Assembly: GCF_014199915.1 (NCBI RefSeq)
Contig: NZ_JACHOO010000006.1
Span: forward strand, 310,001-374,000
Reading direction: 5' to 3'
DNA from: Prosthecomicrobium pneumaticum
Lineage (GTDB): Bacteria; Pseudomonadota; Alphaproteobacteria; Rhizobiales; Kaistiaceae
Length of the DNA: 64,000 nt
Shown here piece after piece: positions 21,482-30,961 of the stretch. Below the pieces are notes generated by a model that ran no database searches, was not told where the DNA came from, and was given only the letters and a program-made list of their open reading frames with translations. Within the stretch, counting starts at the first letter, position 1. Each line of letters starts with the position of its first letter. The position numbers and the translations under genes were made by a program.

Positions 21482-21616
21482 ATTCCGGCCTCCGGGCCGG
21501 AATCCATGATCGTTCCGGTTCGAGCAAGCGCTCGGCCAGCTCCGATCGTTCCCGTGGCGACGGCGCGCTTCTGCGCCCAGCCTCACGATCATGGACCCCG
21601 GCACGGAGGCCGGGGT
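21482..21616. repeat. Composite palindromic intergenic element
   Basis: Between glnD and murJ two strong hairpins face each other. The left has arms ATTCCGGCC and GGCCGGAAT (21482-21503), the right has arms ACCCCGGC and GCCGGGGT (21595-21616). Immediately inside each is a matching inverted 9-mer, CCATGATCG at 21504-21512 and CGATCATGG at 21586-21594. The whole unit is about 135 bp, non-coding, and resembles the dispersed palindromic repeats found between genes in many alphaproteobacteria. Only one copy was noticed in this window, so repeat-family membership is inferred. Confidence 0.6.
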
Positions 21617-21681
21617 GAAGGTTGTGGGGGGAGGAGAGGGCAAAGCCGACCTGTCACCGTCCTCGAAAGCCCGGCCGGCCC

Positions 21682-23241
21682 ATGTCGCTCCTGAAGAATT
21701 TCGTCACCGTCGGCGGCGCGACCGCGTCGAGCCGGGTGCTCGGCTTCGTGCGCGATTCCTTCATGGCCGCCGCGGTCGGTACCGGGCCGGTCGCCGACGC
21801 CTTCCTCGTCGCCTTCCGCTTCCCCAACCTCTTCCGCCGGCTGTTCGCGGAAGGCGCCTTCTCCTCCGCCTTCATCCCGCTCTTTGCGAAGACGCTGGAG
21901 GGCGAGGGCGCCGCCGAGGCGCGGCGCTTCGGCTCGGAGGCGCTCGCCGCCCTCCTCGCCGTGCTGATCGCCGTCACGGTCGTGGCCGAGATCGCCATGG
22001 TGCCGCTGATGTATGTGATGGCGCCCGGCTTCGCCGCCGACCCGGAGAAGTTCGATCTGTCGGTGCTCCTGACCCGGATCGCCTTCCCCTATCTGACGCT
22101 CATCTCGCTGACCGCGCTCTATTCCGGCGTGCTCAATGCCGGCGGCCGCTTCGCCGCCGCGGCCTCGGCGCCCGCCCTCCTCAACATCGTCTTCGTCGGC
22201 GCGCTCGCCTGGGTGATCCTCGACGGCCACAGCAACACCGCGACGGCGGGCATCGCGCTCTCCTGGGCGACGCTCGTCGGCGGCCTGCTGCAGCTCGCCG
22301 TCGTGGTCGTCGCGAGCCGCCGGGCCGGGCTCGGCCTGCGCCTCGTGCGGCCGCGCATCACGCCCGGGGTCAAACGGCTCGCCGCGCTCGCCCTGCCGGG
22401 CGTCGTCTCGGGCGGCGTCACCCAGATCAACATCGTGATCGGCACGATCATCGCCTCGCTGGCGCCCGGCGCGGTCTCCTACCTCTATTACGCCGACCGC
22501 ATCTACCAGCTGCCGCTCGGCATCGTCGGGGCGACCATCGCGGTCGTCATGTTGCCCGACCTCGCCCGCCAGATCCGCGCCGGCCGCGACGATCTCGTCC
22601 ATCACACCCAGAACCGCAGCCTCGAATTCGCCATGGCGCTCACCGTCCCGGCGGCGATCGCGCTCGTGGTGATCGCGACTCCGGTGGTGCAGGTGCTCTA
22701 TCAGCGCGGCGCCTTCACCGCGGCCGATACGCGGGAGACCGCGGCGGCGCTGATCGCCTTCTCGGTCGGCCTGCCCTCCTTCGTGCTGATCAAGGTGTTC
22801 TCGCCCGCCTTCTACGCCCGCGAGGACACCAAGACGCCGATGTGGTTCGCGGCGGTCGGCATGGTCGTCAATGTGGTGCTGTCGCTCGCTCTCTTCCCCT
22901 TCCTCGCCCATGTCGGCATCGCGATCGCGACGAGCGTCGCCGGCTGGGCGAACGCGATCCTGCTCGGCGCGACGCTGTGGCGGCGGGGCCAGCTCGTTCC
23001 GGACCGGGCGGTGACGCGCAACCTGCCGCTCGTCGTCGCGGCCTCCGCGGTGATGGGCGCCGTGGTGTTCGGGGGTGGCCTGCTCGCCGAGCCCTGGTTC
23101 GCCGACGGCCGCGTGCTGTGGCGGGCCGGCGCGATGGCGGTGCTGTGCGGCGCCGGGCTGCTCGTTTACGCCGTGCTCGTCCAGCTCGCCGGGGTGATGG
23201 ATTTCCGCCGGGTGGTGAAGGCGGCGCTCCGCCGGCGGTGA
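21682..23241 (+). CDS. murJ: Lipid II flippase MurJ
   Basis: MurJ flips lipid II across the inner membrane for peptidoglycan assembly. The 519-residue polytopic protein has the MviN/MurJ opening [20 protein letters not shown] and [32 protein letters not shown] follows with its conserved arginines, and hydrophobic segments run through the rest of the chain, consistent with about 14 helices. The RVLGFVRD and PNLFRRL signatures are diagnostic. The start at 21682 was chosen because the preceding open frame covers the palindromic repeat region. trpS follows 71 bp later on the same strand. Confidence 0.96.
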   Translation: MSLLKNFVTVGGATASSRVLGFVRDSFMAAAVGTGPVADAFLVAFRFPNLFRRLFAEGAFSSAFIPLFAKTLEGEGAAEARRFGSEALAALLAVLIAVTVVAEIAMVPLMYVMAPGFAADPEKFDLSVLLTRIAFPYLTLISLTALYSGVLNAGGRFAAAASAPALLNIVFVGALAWVILDGHSNTATAGIALSWATLVGGLLQLAVVVVASRRAGLGLRLVRPRITPGVKRLAALALPGVVSGGVTQINIVIGTIIASLAPGAVSYLYYADRIYQLPLGIVGATIAVVMLPDLARQIRAGRDDLVHHTQNRSLEFAMALTVPAAIALVVIATPVVQVLYQRGAFTAADTRETAAALIAFSVGLPSFVLIKVFSPAFYAREDTKTPMWFAAVGMVVNVVLSLALFPFLAHVGIAIATSVAGWANAILLGATLWRRGQLVPDRAVTRNLPLVVAASAVMGAVVFGGGLLAEPWFADGRVLWRAGAMAVLCGAGLLVYAVLVQLAGVMDFRRVVKAALRRR

Positions 23242-23312
23242 GGCGCGCGCCTTGCGCTTCTCACCCCGCCGTGCCAAGAGGCGCCGCTTTCCACCCTCCG
23301 GAACCGCGTGCC

Positions 23313-24353
23313 ATGACCGACTTCCACCCTCGCGTCTTTTCGGGCGTCCAGCCCACCGGCAATCTGCACCTCGGCAACTATCTCGGCGCGATCAAGAACT
23401 TCGTCGCGCTGCAGGAGAGCCACGAGTGCATCTATTGCGTCGTCGACATGCACGCGATCACCGTCTGGCAGGAGCCGAACGAGCTCGCCCGCCAGATCCG
23501 CGAGGTGACGGCGGCCTTCGTCGCCGCGGGCATCGACCCCGAGAAGCACGTCGTCTTCAACCAGAGCCAGGTTTCGGCCCATGCCGAACTCGCCTGGATC
23601 TTCAACTGCGTCGCGCGCATCGGCTGGATGAACCGCATGACGCAGTTCAAGGACAAGGCGGGCAAGGACCGCGAGAACGCCTCGCTCGGCCTGCTCGCCT
23701 ATCCGAGCCTGATGGCGGCCGACATCCTCGCCTACAAGGCGACCCACGTTCCGGTCGGCGAGGACCAGAAGCAGCATCTCGAGCTGACCCGCGACATCGC
23801 CCAGAAGTTCAACAACGACTTCGCGGAATCGATCGCGGCCAAAGGTTTCGGCGAGGCCTATTTCCCGCTCACCGAGCCGCTGATCTCGGGACCCGCGACG
23901 CGCATCATGAGCCTGCGCGACGGCACGAAGAAGATGTCGAAATCGGACCCGTCCGACAATTCGCGCATCAACCTGACGGACGACGCCGACACGATCGCGC
24001 AGAAGATCCGGCGCGCCAAGACCGATCCCGAGCCGCTCTCGACCGAGCTCGAGGGGCTGAAGGCGCGGCCCGAGGCCGACAATCTCGTCGGCATCTACGC
24101 CGCGCTCGCCGGCCTTTCGAAGGAAGCCGTGATCGCCGAATGGGGCGGGCAGCAGTTCTCGGCCTTCAAGCCGGCGCTCGCCGAACTCGCGGTCGACAGA
24201 CTCGCGCCGATCGCCGGCGAGATGAGGCGCCTGATGGCCGATCCGGGCCATATCGACGCGCTGCTCGGCGCCGGTGCGGCCCGGGCGGCGGCGATCGCCA
24301 CCCCGGTGCTCGACGGCGTCAAGGACGTCGTCGGCTTCGTCCGCTCGCGCTGA
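23313..24353 (+). CDS. trpS: Tryptophanyl-tRNA synthetase
   Basis: TrpS charges tRNA-Trp. The 346-residue class I synthetase has the HIGH-type motif [10 protein letters not shown] (HLGN at residues 19-22) and the KMSKS loop at 207-211 within KKMSKSD. It also has the family's GVQPTG entrance and DMHAITV and [15 protein letters not shown] segments. The order murJ-trpS is frequent in Hyphomicrobiales, suggesting co-transcription. Its TGA is directly abutted by the stop codon of the convergent kinase gene, leaving no intergenic base. Confidence 0.98.
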   Translation: MTDFHPRVFSGVQPTGNLHLGNYLGAIKNFVALQESHECIYCVVDMHAITVWQEPNELARQIREVTAAFVAAGIDPEKHVVFNQSQVSAHAELAWIFNCVARIGWMNRMTQFKDKAGKDRENASLGLLAYPSLMAADILAYKATHVPVGEDQKQHLELTRDIAQKFNNDFAESIAAKGFGEAYFPLTEPLISGPATRIMSLRDGTKKMSKSDPSDNSRINLTDDADTIAQKIRRAKTDPEPLSTELEGLKARPEADNLVGIYAALAGLSKEAVIAEWGGQQFSAFKPALAELAVDRLAPIAGEMRRLMADPGHIDALLGAGAARAAAIATPVLDGVKDVVGFVRSR

Positions 24354-25373
24354 TCACGCGGTGACGGCGTCCGGCAGGACGAACCCGTTCTGCCGGGCGA
24401 GATCGGCGAGCGAGGTCGCCGGCCGCGGCCCGATATGGGAGATCACCTCGCCGCCGGCGAGCGCGCCGAGTTCCGCCGCGGTGACGAGATCGAGCCCGCG
24501 CGACAGGGCATAGAGGAAGCCGGCGGCGTAGAGGTCGCCGGCGCCCGTCGTGTCGATCACCCGCTCGACGGTCGTCGCCGGCACCTGGACGATGCCGTCG
24601 GACGACACGACGAAGGAGCCCTCCGCCCCGACCGTGACGGCGGCGAGCTTGCAGTCGGCCTTGAGCGCATCGAGCGCCGTCGAGAAGCTCGAGGTCTGGT
24701 AGAGCGACTTCACCTCGACCTCGTTCGCGAACAGGATGTCGATCGTGCCGTCGCGCACCATCGACAGGAACTCGCCGCGGAAGCGATCGACGCAGAACGG
24801 GTCGGAAAGGGTGAGCGAGACCTTGCGGCCGGCGCCATGGGCGATCTTCGCCGCCTTGAAGAAGGCGTCGCGGGCGCTCGGCGCATCCCACAGGAAGCCC
24901 TCGAAATAGGTGATCGCGGTCGCGGCGACGACCTCGGCATCGACATCCTCCGGCCCGAGCAGATGGCAGGCGCCGAGATAGGTGTTCATGGTGCGCTCGC
25001 CGTCCGGCGTGATCAGGATCACGCAGCGCGCCGTCGGCAGTCCGCCCTCGAGCGGAGCGACGTCGAAGCGGGCACCGATCGAGCGGATGTCGTGGGTGTA
25101 GACGCGGCCGAGCTCGTCGGCGGCGACCTTGCCGACGAAGACGCAGCGCCCGCCGAGCGAGGCAACGCCGGCCACCGTATTGCCGGCCGAGCCGCCCGAC
25201 GCCTCGATCGCCGGACCGATCACCGAATAGAGCCGGTTCGATTCCTCGAGATCGACCAGGCGCATCGTGCCCTTGACCAGGTTCTGGCGGACCAGGAAGT
25301 CGTCCTCGGCGCGGGCGAGAATGTCGACGATCGCATTGCCCATGCCGAGCACGTCGAAGCGGGGTTCCGTCAT
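24354..25373 (-). CDS. PfkB-family carbohydrate/adenosine kinase
   Basis: A 339-residue ribokinase-superfamily kinase, of the subgroup usually annotated as adenosine kinase in Rhizobiales. Seen directly: N-terminal FDVLGMGNAIVDILA, the substrate-binding SGGSAGNTVAGVASLGG, LITPDGERTMNTYLGA, and the C-terminal signature DTTGAGDLYAAGFLYAL with the anion hole and catalytic Asp (GAGD). No Shine-Dalgarno sequence is evident before the ATG at 25373, so the start or the initiation mode is uncertain. Adenosine is the likely substrate by similarity, but other nucleosides or sugars cannot be excluded. Confidence 0.85.
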   Translation of the reverse strand: MTEPRFDVLGMGNAIVDILARAEDDFLVRQNLVKGTMRLVDLEESNRLYSVIGPAIEASGGSAGNTVAGVASLGGRCVFVGKVAADELGRVYTHDIRSIGARFDVAPLEGGLPTARCVILITPDGERTMNTYLGACHLLGPEDVDAEVVAATAITYFEGFLWDAPSARDAFFKAAKIAHGAGRKVSLTLSDPFCVDRFRGEFLSMVRDGTIDILFANEVEVKSLYQTSSFSTALDALKADCKLAAVTVGAEGSFVVSSDGIVQVPATTVERVIDTTGAGDLYAAGFLYALSRGLDLVTAAELGALAGGEVISHIGPRPATSLADLARQNGFVLPDAVTA

Positions 25374-25545
25374 GAGGGAAGGGGATCCGGTTGCGGCGGC
25401 GCGGAGCGCCGCGGGTCGAGAAGCTGAGGGGGCGAACGGGCGGACTATACAGGCGAGGCGGGCGACCGCAACCGCGACCGCCGCCGAGGCTTGCGGCGGG
25501 CTGACGGCACGCTTAACTGCGACCCGTTGAGCCGGAGCCCCGCCG

Positions 25546-26223
25546 ATGATCGCCGCCGCCTTCGCCGCCCTCTCCGACATTCTGCGGCCGGAGTTCCGCG
25601 CCGTGCTGTGGAAGTCGATCGGCCTCACCATCGCCCTCCTCGTCGTGGTCTGGCTGGCGCTCGAGAGCTTTCTCGTCTGGCTCGTCGATACCGGCAGCTG
25701 GCCCTGGCTCGCGACCGCGATCGCCATCCTCACCGGCATCGGCCTCCTGATCGGACTCGGCCTCCTCGTCGCACCGGTGACGGCGCTCTTCGCCGGCCTC
25801 TTCACCGACGAGATCGCCGGCCTCGTCGAGCGGCGGCACTATCCGCAGGATCCGCCCGGCCGCGACCTGCCCCTCGGACAGAGCCTTCTCGGCACGCTCG
25901 CCTTCACCCTCGTGGTGATCGGCGTCAACCTCGTCTGCCTGATCCTGCTTCTCGTGCCCGGCGTCAATCTCGTCGCCTTCCTGATCGGCAATGGCTATCT
26001 GCTCGGCCGGGAGTATTTCGAGGCCGCCGCGGTGCGGTTCCGCCCGCGCGAGGAGGCGCGGGCGCTGCGCGGCCGGCACGGCCCGACGATCTTCCTCGCC
26101 GGACTCGTCATCGGCCTCTTCGTCGCCATCCCGATCGTCAATCTCGCTGCGCCGCTCTTCGCCACCGCCTTCATGGTGCATCTCCACAAGCGTCTCACCG
26201 GCTCCCTGCCGGCCGCCTCCTGA
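25546..26223 (+). CDS. CysZ/EI24-family inner-membrane protein
   Basis: A 225-residue membrane protein matching the EI24/CysZ (sulfate transporter CysZ-like) domain. There are about four hydrophobic regions: SIGLTIALLVVVWLALESF, WPWLATAIAILTGIGLLIGL followed by LLVAPVTALFAGLF, FTLVVIGVNLVCLILLLVPG, and IFLAGLVIGLFVAIPIVN. A cytoplasmic-looking segment with EIAGLVERRHYPQ, typical of the family, lies between them. CysZ imports sulfate in E. coli, but no cysteine-synthesis genes are nearby and the group is functionally broad. The next gene on the same strand starts about 110 bp downstream. Confidence 0.8.
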   Translation: MIAAAFAALSDILRPEFRAVLWKSIGLTIALLVVVWLALESFLVWLVDTGSWPWLATAIAILTGIGLLIGLGLLVAPVTALFAGLFTDEIAGLVERRHYPQDPPGRDLPLGQSLLGTLAFTLVVIGVNLVCLILLLVPGVNLVAFLIGNGYLLGREYFEAAAVRFRPREEARALRGRHGPTIFLAGLVIGLFVAIPIVNLAAPLFATAFMVHLHKRLTGSLPAAS

Positions 26224-26334
26224 GTGGAACGCGCTGCGACGCCGGCAAAGCGGCTGTCACCGAACTGTCCGAATTGTATGGTTAGTCGCATCAAGGGTCG
26301 CCCGCTCGAATCATCGCGCGACCAGGAGGGGCAT

Positions 26335-27285
26335 ATGGCGAGAAACGGCCTCGAGGCCGCCCGTCGGTTGATCCGCCTGCCGGCGGCGATCGGCGCTTTG
26401 CCGGCACTGCAGAACTGGCGACCGGACAATATCCGCCTTCCCGGCGCGAAGCTCTCGAAGCGCGAGCGGTTTTCCGCCGCCACCGGCACGCTCGGCCGGA
26501 TCGGCGCGCTCGAGGTGCGGCTCGCCGAATCGCCGGCGGAAGTGAAAGACGCGCAGCGGCTCCGCTATCGGGTGTTCTATCAGGAGATGTCGGCGATCGC
26601 CGATGCGCGCACGCTCGTCTCCGGCCGCGACCGCGACGTCTTCGACAAGTTCTGCGACCATCTGCTCGTCATCGACCACGACCGCATCGCCCCGAACGGC
26701 CGGCCGATGATCGTCGGCACCTACCGGCTCTTGCGCCAGAGCGTCGCCGACCGGTTCGGCGGATTCTATACCGCGGCGGAATTCGACATCGCGCCGCTGA
26801 TCGAGCGCCATCCCGGGCTCAACTTCCTCGAGCTCGGCCGCTCCTGCGTGCTCGCGCCGTACCGCACCAAGCGAACCGTCGAACTGCTCTGGCACGGCAT
26901 CTGGGCCTATGTCCGGGCGCACGGCATCGACGTGATGATCGGCTGCGCCTCGCTCGAGGGGACCGATCCGAGCCGGCTCGCCCTGCCGCTCTCCTTCCTC
27001 CACCACCATGCCCGGGCGCCGGAAGACTGGCGCGTCTCGGCGATCGCCGGCCGCAAGGTGGTGATGAACCGGATGGCGCCGGAGGCGATGGACGGCAAGG
27101 CCGCGCTGCACGCTTTGCCCCCGCTCATCAAGGGCTATCTGCGGCTCGGCGCCTATATCGGCGAGGGGGCCGTCGTCGACCACCAGTTCGGCACGACCGA
27201 CGTGCTGGTCGTGCTGCCCGTCTCGGCGATCAATGCACGCTACGTCAACCATTACGGCGCCGAAGCGACGCGCTACGCCGCCTGA
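26335..27285 (+). CDS. OlsB-like N-acyltransferase (ornithine-lipid synthesis, GNAT fold)
   Basis: The 316-residue protein resembles OlsB, which transfers a 3-hydroxyacyl chain from ACP to ornithine to give lyso-ornithine lipid, the first step of phosphorus-free membrane lipid synthesis. Typical features are the VRLAESPAEVKDAQRLRYRV entry followed by FYQEMSA, DHLLVIDHD, IVGTYRLLRQ, LELGRSCVLAPYR, and a C-terminal LIKGYLRLGAYIGEGAVVD. The ATG at 26335 sits after a strong AGGAGGGG. OlsA, which adds the second chain, is not in this window. An alternative assignment is the related hemolysin-like acyltransferase group; the overall pattern favours OlsB. It stops flush against the convergent TRIC gene. 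Confidence 0.8.
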   Translation: MARNGLEAARRLIRLPAAIGALPALQNWRPDNIRLPGAKLSKRERFSAATGTLGRIGALEVRLAESPAEVKDAQRLRYRVFYQEMSAIADARTLVSGRDRDVFDKFCDHLLVIDHDRIAPNGRPMIVGTYRLLRQSVADRFGGFYTAAEFDIAPLIERHPGLNFLELGRSCVLAPYRTKRTVELLWHGIWAYVRAHGIDVMIGCASLEGTDPSRLALPLSFLHHHARAPEDWRVSAIAGRKVVMNRMAPEAMDGKAALHALPPLIKGYLRLGAYIGEGAVVDHQFGTTDVLVVLPVSAINARYVNHYGAEATRYAA

Positions 27286-27912
27286 TCAGACCGGGCGGCC
27301 GGGACGCGAGCGATAGGTCGGCAGCGTCCAGCCGAAATGGAGCGCTCCGGCGCGGACGAGGAAACAGGCCGCCGCGCCGGCGAGTGCGGCGGGCCAGAAC
27401 GGCACGCCGAACTCGACCAGCCCGACGAAGAGGCCCGCGCCGGCGAGCGTCGCCGTGACATAGATCTCCTTGCGCATCAGGACGCTCGGCTCGCCGGCGA
27501 GCACATCGCGCAGGATGCCGCCGAAGGTCGCCGTCACCATGCCGAGCAGGATCGCGGCGAGCGGGCTCGCCGCCGCTTCGAGCGCCCGCGCCGCGCCGAG
27601 TACGCAATAACCCGCTATGCCGACCGCATCCGCCCAGAGCAGCAGGCGGTAGCGCGACTCGACCAGATGGGCGGTGAAGAAGACCGCGGCGGCAACCGCA
27701 ATGCAGAGCGCGACGGGCGTCGGCTGGGCGATCCAGAACACCGTCCGGCCGAGCAGGAGGTCGCGCACCGTGCCGCCGCCGACGCCGGTCAGCGCCGCGA
27801 GGAAGGCGAAGCCGACCGGATCGAGCTGGCGCCGCGACGCGGCGAGCGCCCCGGTCGCGGCGAAGACGGCGACGCCGACGAGATCGAGAACCGCGAGGGG
27901 CGTCGCATCCAT
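27286..27912 (-). CDS. TRIC/UPF0126-family cation channel protein
   Basis: A 208-residue membrane protein with two copies of the UPF0126 (YadS/TRIC) domain. The first has LVGVAVFAATGALAA and the glycine-arginine turn GVGGGTVRDLLLGR (about residues 40-53). The second has GYCVLGAARALEAA and FGGILRDVLAGE (about 128-139). Prokaryotic TRIC relatives form trimeric monovalent-cation channels; these Gly/Arg motifs line their pore. About seven hydrophobic segments are apparent. It lies 16 bp downstream of grpE on the same strand, so it is probably co-transcribed with it. Family confident, ion selectivity not known. Confidence 0.88.
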   Translation of the reverse strand: MDATPLAVLDLVGVAVFAATGALAASRRQLDPVGFAFLAALTGVGGGTVRDLLLGRTVFWIAQPTPVALCIAVAAAVFFTAHLVESRYRLLLWADAVGIAGYCVLGAARALEAAASPLAAILLGMVTATFGGILRDVLAGEPSVLMRKEIYVTATLAGAGLFVGLVEFGVPFWPAALAGAAACFLVRAGALHFGWTLPTYRSRPGRPV

Positions 27913-27928
27913 CGCGGTCCCCCGCCGC

Positions 27929-28537
27929 TCAGGCCGCGCCGGACGCGCCCGGCTCGGCGCCTTCCTTCGGCGCGTCCTTGACCGGATCCTTGGCCGGCTT
28001 CGCACCGCCCTTCGACACGCCGACCATGGCCGGCCGCAGCGTCCGCTCGCCGAGCGTATAGCCGGCCTGGACGACCTCGACGACGGTGCCGGAAGGAAGC
28101 TCCGGATCCGGCACCTCGAACATCGCCTGATGCAGGTTGGGGTCGAATTTCTTGCCCTTCGCCTCGATCTCGCGGATGCCGAACTTCGACAGCACCTTGG
28201 CGAGTTCGCGCTCGGTCAGCGCGACGCCCTCGACGAAGAGGCCGATCGGATCGGCGCTCCCCTCGGGCAGGCCTTCCGGCACCGAACTCAGCGCGCGGCG
28301 CAGATTGTCGGCGACGTTGAGCATGTCGCGGGCGAAACCGCTGACGGCATATTGGCGGGTATCGGCGATCTCGCGCTCGCTGCGGCGGCGCAGATTCTCC
28401 ATCTCCGCCGCGGCCCGCAGCAGGCGGTCCTTCAGCTCGGCGATCTCGGCTTCGAGCCGGCCGCGATCGGTCTCGGCGGCCGCCGCTCCGGCGGAGGCAT
28501 CGCGTTCGGCTTCGGGCGTCTTCGTCTCTTCGGCCAT
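27929..28537 (-). CDS. grpE: Nucleotide exchange factor GrpE
   Basis: GrpE exchanges ADP on DnaK. The 202-residue protein has an acidic N-terminus, a long heptad-rich helix (LEAEIAELKDRLLRAAAEME, then NLRRRSEREIADTRQYA), and the C-terminal signature in KFDPNLHQAMFEVPD followed by VVEVVQAGYTLGERTLRPAMVGVSK-type beta strands. The ATG at 28537 has GAGAGGA upstream; an earlier in-frame ATG six codons away is less well placed. dnaK and dnaJ are 20 kb away. In many Rhizobiales grpE follows hrcA, but here the upstream neighbour is a CDF transporter. A possible RpoH promoter lies at 28601-28630. Confidence 0.97.
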   Translation of the reverse strand: MAEETKTPEAERDASAGAAAAETDRGRLEAEIAELKDRLLRAAAEMENLRRRSEREIADTRQYAVSGFARDMLNVADNLRRALSSVPEGLPEGSADPIGLFVEGVALTERELAKVLSKFGIREIEAKGKKFDPNLHQAMFEVPDPELPSGTVVEVVQAGYTLGERTLRPAMVGVSKGGAKPAKDPVKDAPKEGAEPGASGAA

Positions 28538-28600
28538 GACGTCCTCTCTCGGCAATCGGTCTCGACCGACCTGCGCGGGCAGGCCGGCCGTGTCGCGCCC

Positions 28601-28630
28601 GATATCGAGGGTCGCCGCGCGAAAATCAAG
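28601..28630 (-). promoter_or_regulatory. Possible RpoH promoter of grpE
   Basis: On the minus strand CTTG at 28630-28627 is followed after 16 bases by CCTCGATATC. The -35 core and an AT-rich -10 with partial agreement to CYTATNT are present, and heat-shock control of grpE is expected, but the -10 match is poor. Offered as a candidate only. Confidence 0.3.
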
Positions 28631-28650
28631 CGCGGCGGAGGCCCTGCGGG

Positions 28651-29550
28651 TCAGAGCACCAGCACGCCCTGATGCTGCGCCTCGCCCTCGGGCTCGACAT
28701 GGATGACGACCTCGGCGTCGTCGACCACCTGCGCGAGCGCCGCCTCGAGGCGGTCGCAGATGACATGCGCGGCGGTGACCGTCATCGCGCCGGGCACGAC
28801 GAGATGGAACTCGATGAAGCTCGCCCGGCCGGCATTGCGGGTGCGCAGATCGTGCACCTCGATCGCGCCTTCGGCATGCCGGGAGATCGTCTCGCGGATG
28901 CGCGTCTCGAGCTCCGGCGGCACGGCATGATCCATCAGCCCGCCGACCGATTCACGGATCACCTTCCATCCCGACCAGACGATGTTGATGGCGACGAGCA
29001 CGGCGAGCGCCGGATCGAGCCAGGCGAGCCCGGTCGCCGCGACGAGCAGCAGGCCGACGAGCACGCCGGCCGAGGTGAAGACGTCGGTGACGAGATGCCA
29101 GCCATCGGCGACGAGCGCGGGGGACCGATGTCGGCGGCCATAGCGCAGCAGGAAGAGCGCCCATACGCCGTTGATCAGGGCCGCGCTCGCATTGACGAGC
29201 ATGCCGAGCGACAGGTCGGCGGAGAGCCGCGGCGCATTCCAGCCGAGCCAGGCCTCACGGATGATCAGCAGGGCGGCGACGATGATCAGCACGCCCTCGA
29301 GCACGGCGGAGAAATACTCCGCCTTGTGATGGCCGAACTGGTGCTGACGGTCGGCCGGCTTGCGGCTGACGCGGATCGCCCACAGCGCGGCGAAGGCGGT
29401 CGCGATATTGACGATGCTCTCGATCGCATCCGAGTAGAGGGCCACCGAGCCGGTCAGCCGGTAGCTGACATATTTCAACCCGGTGACGCCGAAGGCCACC
29501 ACGATGGTCGCCAGCGCAACCATCGTGCGCCGATCCAGCCAAGTTGCCAT
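28651..29550 (-). CDS. Cation diffusion facilitator (CDF) metal exporter
   Basis: A 299-residue CDF transporter with six hydrophobic helices and a C-terminal cytoplasmic ferredoxin-like domain (about 205-299). It would export divalent metals by proton antiport in the inner membrane. In helix 2 the usual D/HxxxD metal pair is replaced by E44 and N48 (DAIESIVNIA), while helix 5 keeps H152 and D156 (WHLVTDVF). The QFGHHKAEYFSAVLEG loop is typical. The C-terminal domain ends in a His/Glu-rich tail (HVEPEGEAQHQ). Metal specificity cannot be assigned from sequence. It is a single gene between grpE and coaA on the same strand. Confidence 0.88.
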   Translation of the reverse strand: MATWLDRRTMVALATIVVAFGVTGLKYVSYRLTGSVALYSDAIESIVNIATAFAALWAIRVSRKPADRQHQFGHHKAEYFSAVLEGVLIIVAALLIIREAWLGWNAPRLSADLSLGMLVNASAALINGVWALFLLRYGRRHRSPALVADGWHLVTDVFTSAGVLVGLLLVAATGLAWLDPALAVLVAINIVWSGWKVIRESVGGLMDHAVPPELETRIRETISRHAEGAIEVHDLRTRNAGRASFIEFHLVVPGAMTVTAAHVICDRLEAALAQVVDDAEVVIHVEPEGEAQHQGVLVL

Positions 29551-29654
29551 CGCACCCGCGCCCCGTCGCCGCAAAATCGCCGGGTAGCACCGCGATCCCC
29601 TTGTTTCAACTGGAATTTTTGCAGGTGCGAAGGAGTTGCATGTGCAGCGGAAAT

Positions 29655-30608
29655 TCAGAGCCGCCGGAGCGCCACCTGCTCGATCCGGTGGCTGGCGCCC
29701 TTGGTCAGCACGAGGTCGGCGCGGGGCCGGGTCGGCACGATGTTCTCGCGCAGGTTGACGAGGTTGATGCGCGACCACAGCCGCTCGGCGATGGCGAGCG
29801 CCTCTTCCCGCGAGATCATCGCATAGCGGTGAAAATAGGATTGCGGATCGCGGAAGGCGGTCGCCCGCAGCCGCTCGAACCGGGCGACGTACCAGCGATG
29901 GATCTCGTCTTCATCGGCGTCGATATAGATCGAGAAATCGAAGAAGTCGGAGACGAAGGGCACCGCCTTGCCGTCCCGCGGCAGGCGCGGCGCCTGCAGG
30001 ACGTTGAGCCCTTCGACGATCAGGATGTCGGGCCGGTCGACGGTGATCCGGTCGCCGGGCACGATGTCGTAGACGAGATGCGAATAGAGAGGCGCCGAGA
30101 CCTTCGGCAGCCCCGCCTTGATGTCGGAGAGGAAGGCGAGCAGGGCAGGCAGATCATAGCTCTCCGGAAAGCCCTTCCGCTCCATCAGGTTTTCGCGCTC
30201 GAGCACGGCGTTCGGATAGAGGAAGCCGTCGGTGGTGACGAGATCGACCTTCGGCGTGTTCGGCCAGCGGGTCAGAAGCGCGCGCAGCACGCGGGCGGTG
30301 GTCGACTTGCCGACCGCCACCGAGCCGCCGATGCCGATGATGTAGGGCGTCTTGCCCTCGGTCGAGCCGAGAAAGGTGCGCGTCGCCTCGTAGAGACGCT
30401 GCGTCGCCGCGACATAGAGCGAGAGGAGGCGCGACAGCGGCAGATAGATCGTCTCGACCTCGTCGAGCGAGATCGGGTCGTTGAGCGAGCGCAGCCGTTC
30501 GAGATCGGCCTCGGCGAGCGTGAGCGGGGTGCCGGCGCGCAGCCGCGCCCATTCCTCACGCGTGAAGAAGCGATGGGGCGTCAGATGCACCCGCGCCGTC
30601 TGGTCCAT
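29655..30608 (-). CDS. coaA: Type I pantothenate kinase
   Basis: CoaA phosphorylates pantothenate in the first committed step of coenzyme A synthesis and is normally feedback-inhibited by CoA. The 317-residue protein has the P-loop [15 protein letters not shown] at about residues 92-106, followed by [26 protein letters not shown], and [13 protein letters not shown], all type I signatures. It is the last gene of the minus-strand his cluster, 19 bp downstream of hisE, an arrangement common in Hyphomicrobiales. The downstream gap to the CDF gene is about 100 bp. Confidence 0.96.
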   Translation of the reverse strand: MDQTARVHLTPHRFFTREEWARLRAGTPLTLAEADLERLRSLNDPISLDEVETIYLPLSRLLSLYVAATQRLYEATRTFLGSTEGKTPYIIGIGGSVAVGKSTTARVLRALLTRWPNTPKVDLVTTDGFLYPNAVLERENLMERKGFPESYDLPALLAFLSDIKAGLPKVSAPLYSHLVYDIVPGDRITVDRPDILIVEGLNVLQAPRLPRDGKAVPFVSDFFDFSIYIDADEDEIHRWYVARFERLRATAFRDPQSYFHRYAMISREEALAIAERLWSRINLVNLRENIVPTRPRADLVLTKGASHRIEQVALRRL

Positions 30609-30627
30609 GCCGTCCTCCCCCGCGGGC

Positions 30628-30951
30628 CTAATCGGCAGGCCGCGACGCCTTTTCGGCGAGGCCGCTCTGCCGGGTCCGCCTCTCGAGCTCGGCCATCACC
30701 GCATCGAGCGGCACGCCCGCCGCCTCGAGGAGCACGACGAGGTGGTAGAGCACGTCCGCCGTCTCCGCGACGAGCGCCGCCCGGTCGCCCTCGACGGCGG
30801 CGATCACCGCCTCGACGGCCTCCTCGCCGAACTTCTTCGCGATCCGCGGCGGCCCCTTCGCCATCAGCTTCGCGGTGTAGGATTCGGCAGCGCCGGACTG
30901 CGCGCGTGCGGCGACGATGGCCGCGAGATCGGCGAGCGTAAAGCTGGACAA
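30628..30951 (-). CDS. hisE: Phosphoribosyl-ATP pyrophosphatase
   Basis: HisE releases pyrophosphate from phosphoribosyl-ATP, the second step of histidine synthesis. The 107-residue all-helical protein is a stand-alone HisE (not fused to HisI). It shows the MazG-like metal motif in [18 protein letters not shown] and [20 protein letters not shown], in which the EExxE and ExxD acidic residues coordinate Mg. It starts 10 bp after hisF and precedes coaA by 19 bp, part of the same operon. Confidence 0.96.
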   Translation of the reverse strand: MSSFTLADLAAIVAARAQSGAAESYTAKLMAKGPPRIAKKFGEEAVEAVIAAVEGDRAALVAETADVLYHLVVLLEAAGVPLDAVMAELERRTRQSGLAEKASRPAD

Positions 30952-30961
30952 AGGTCGCTCC

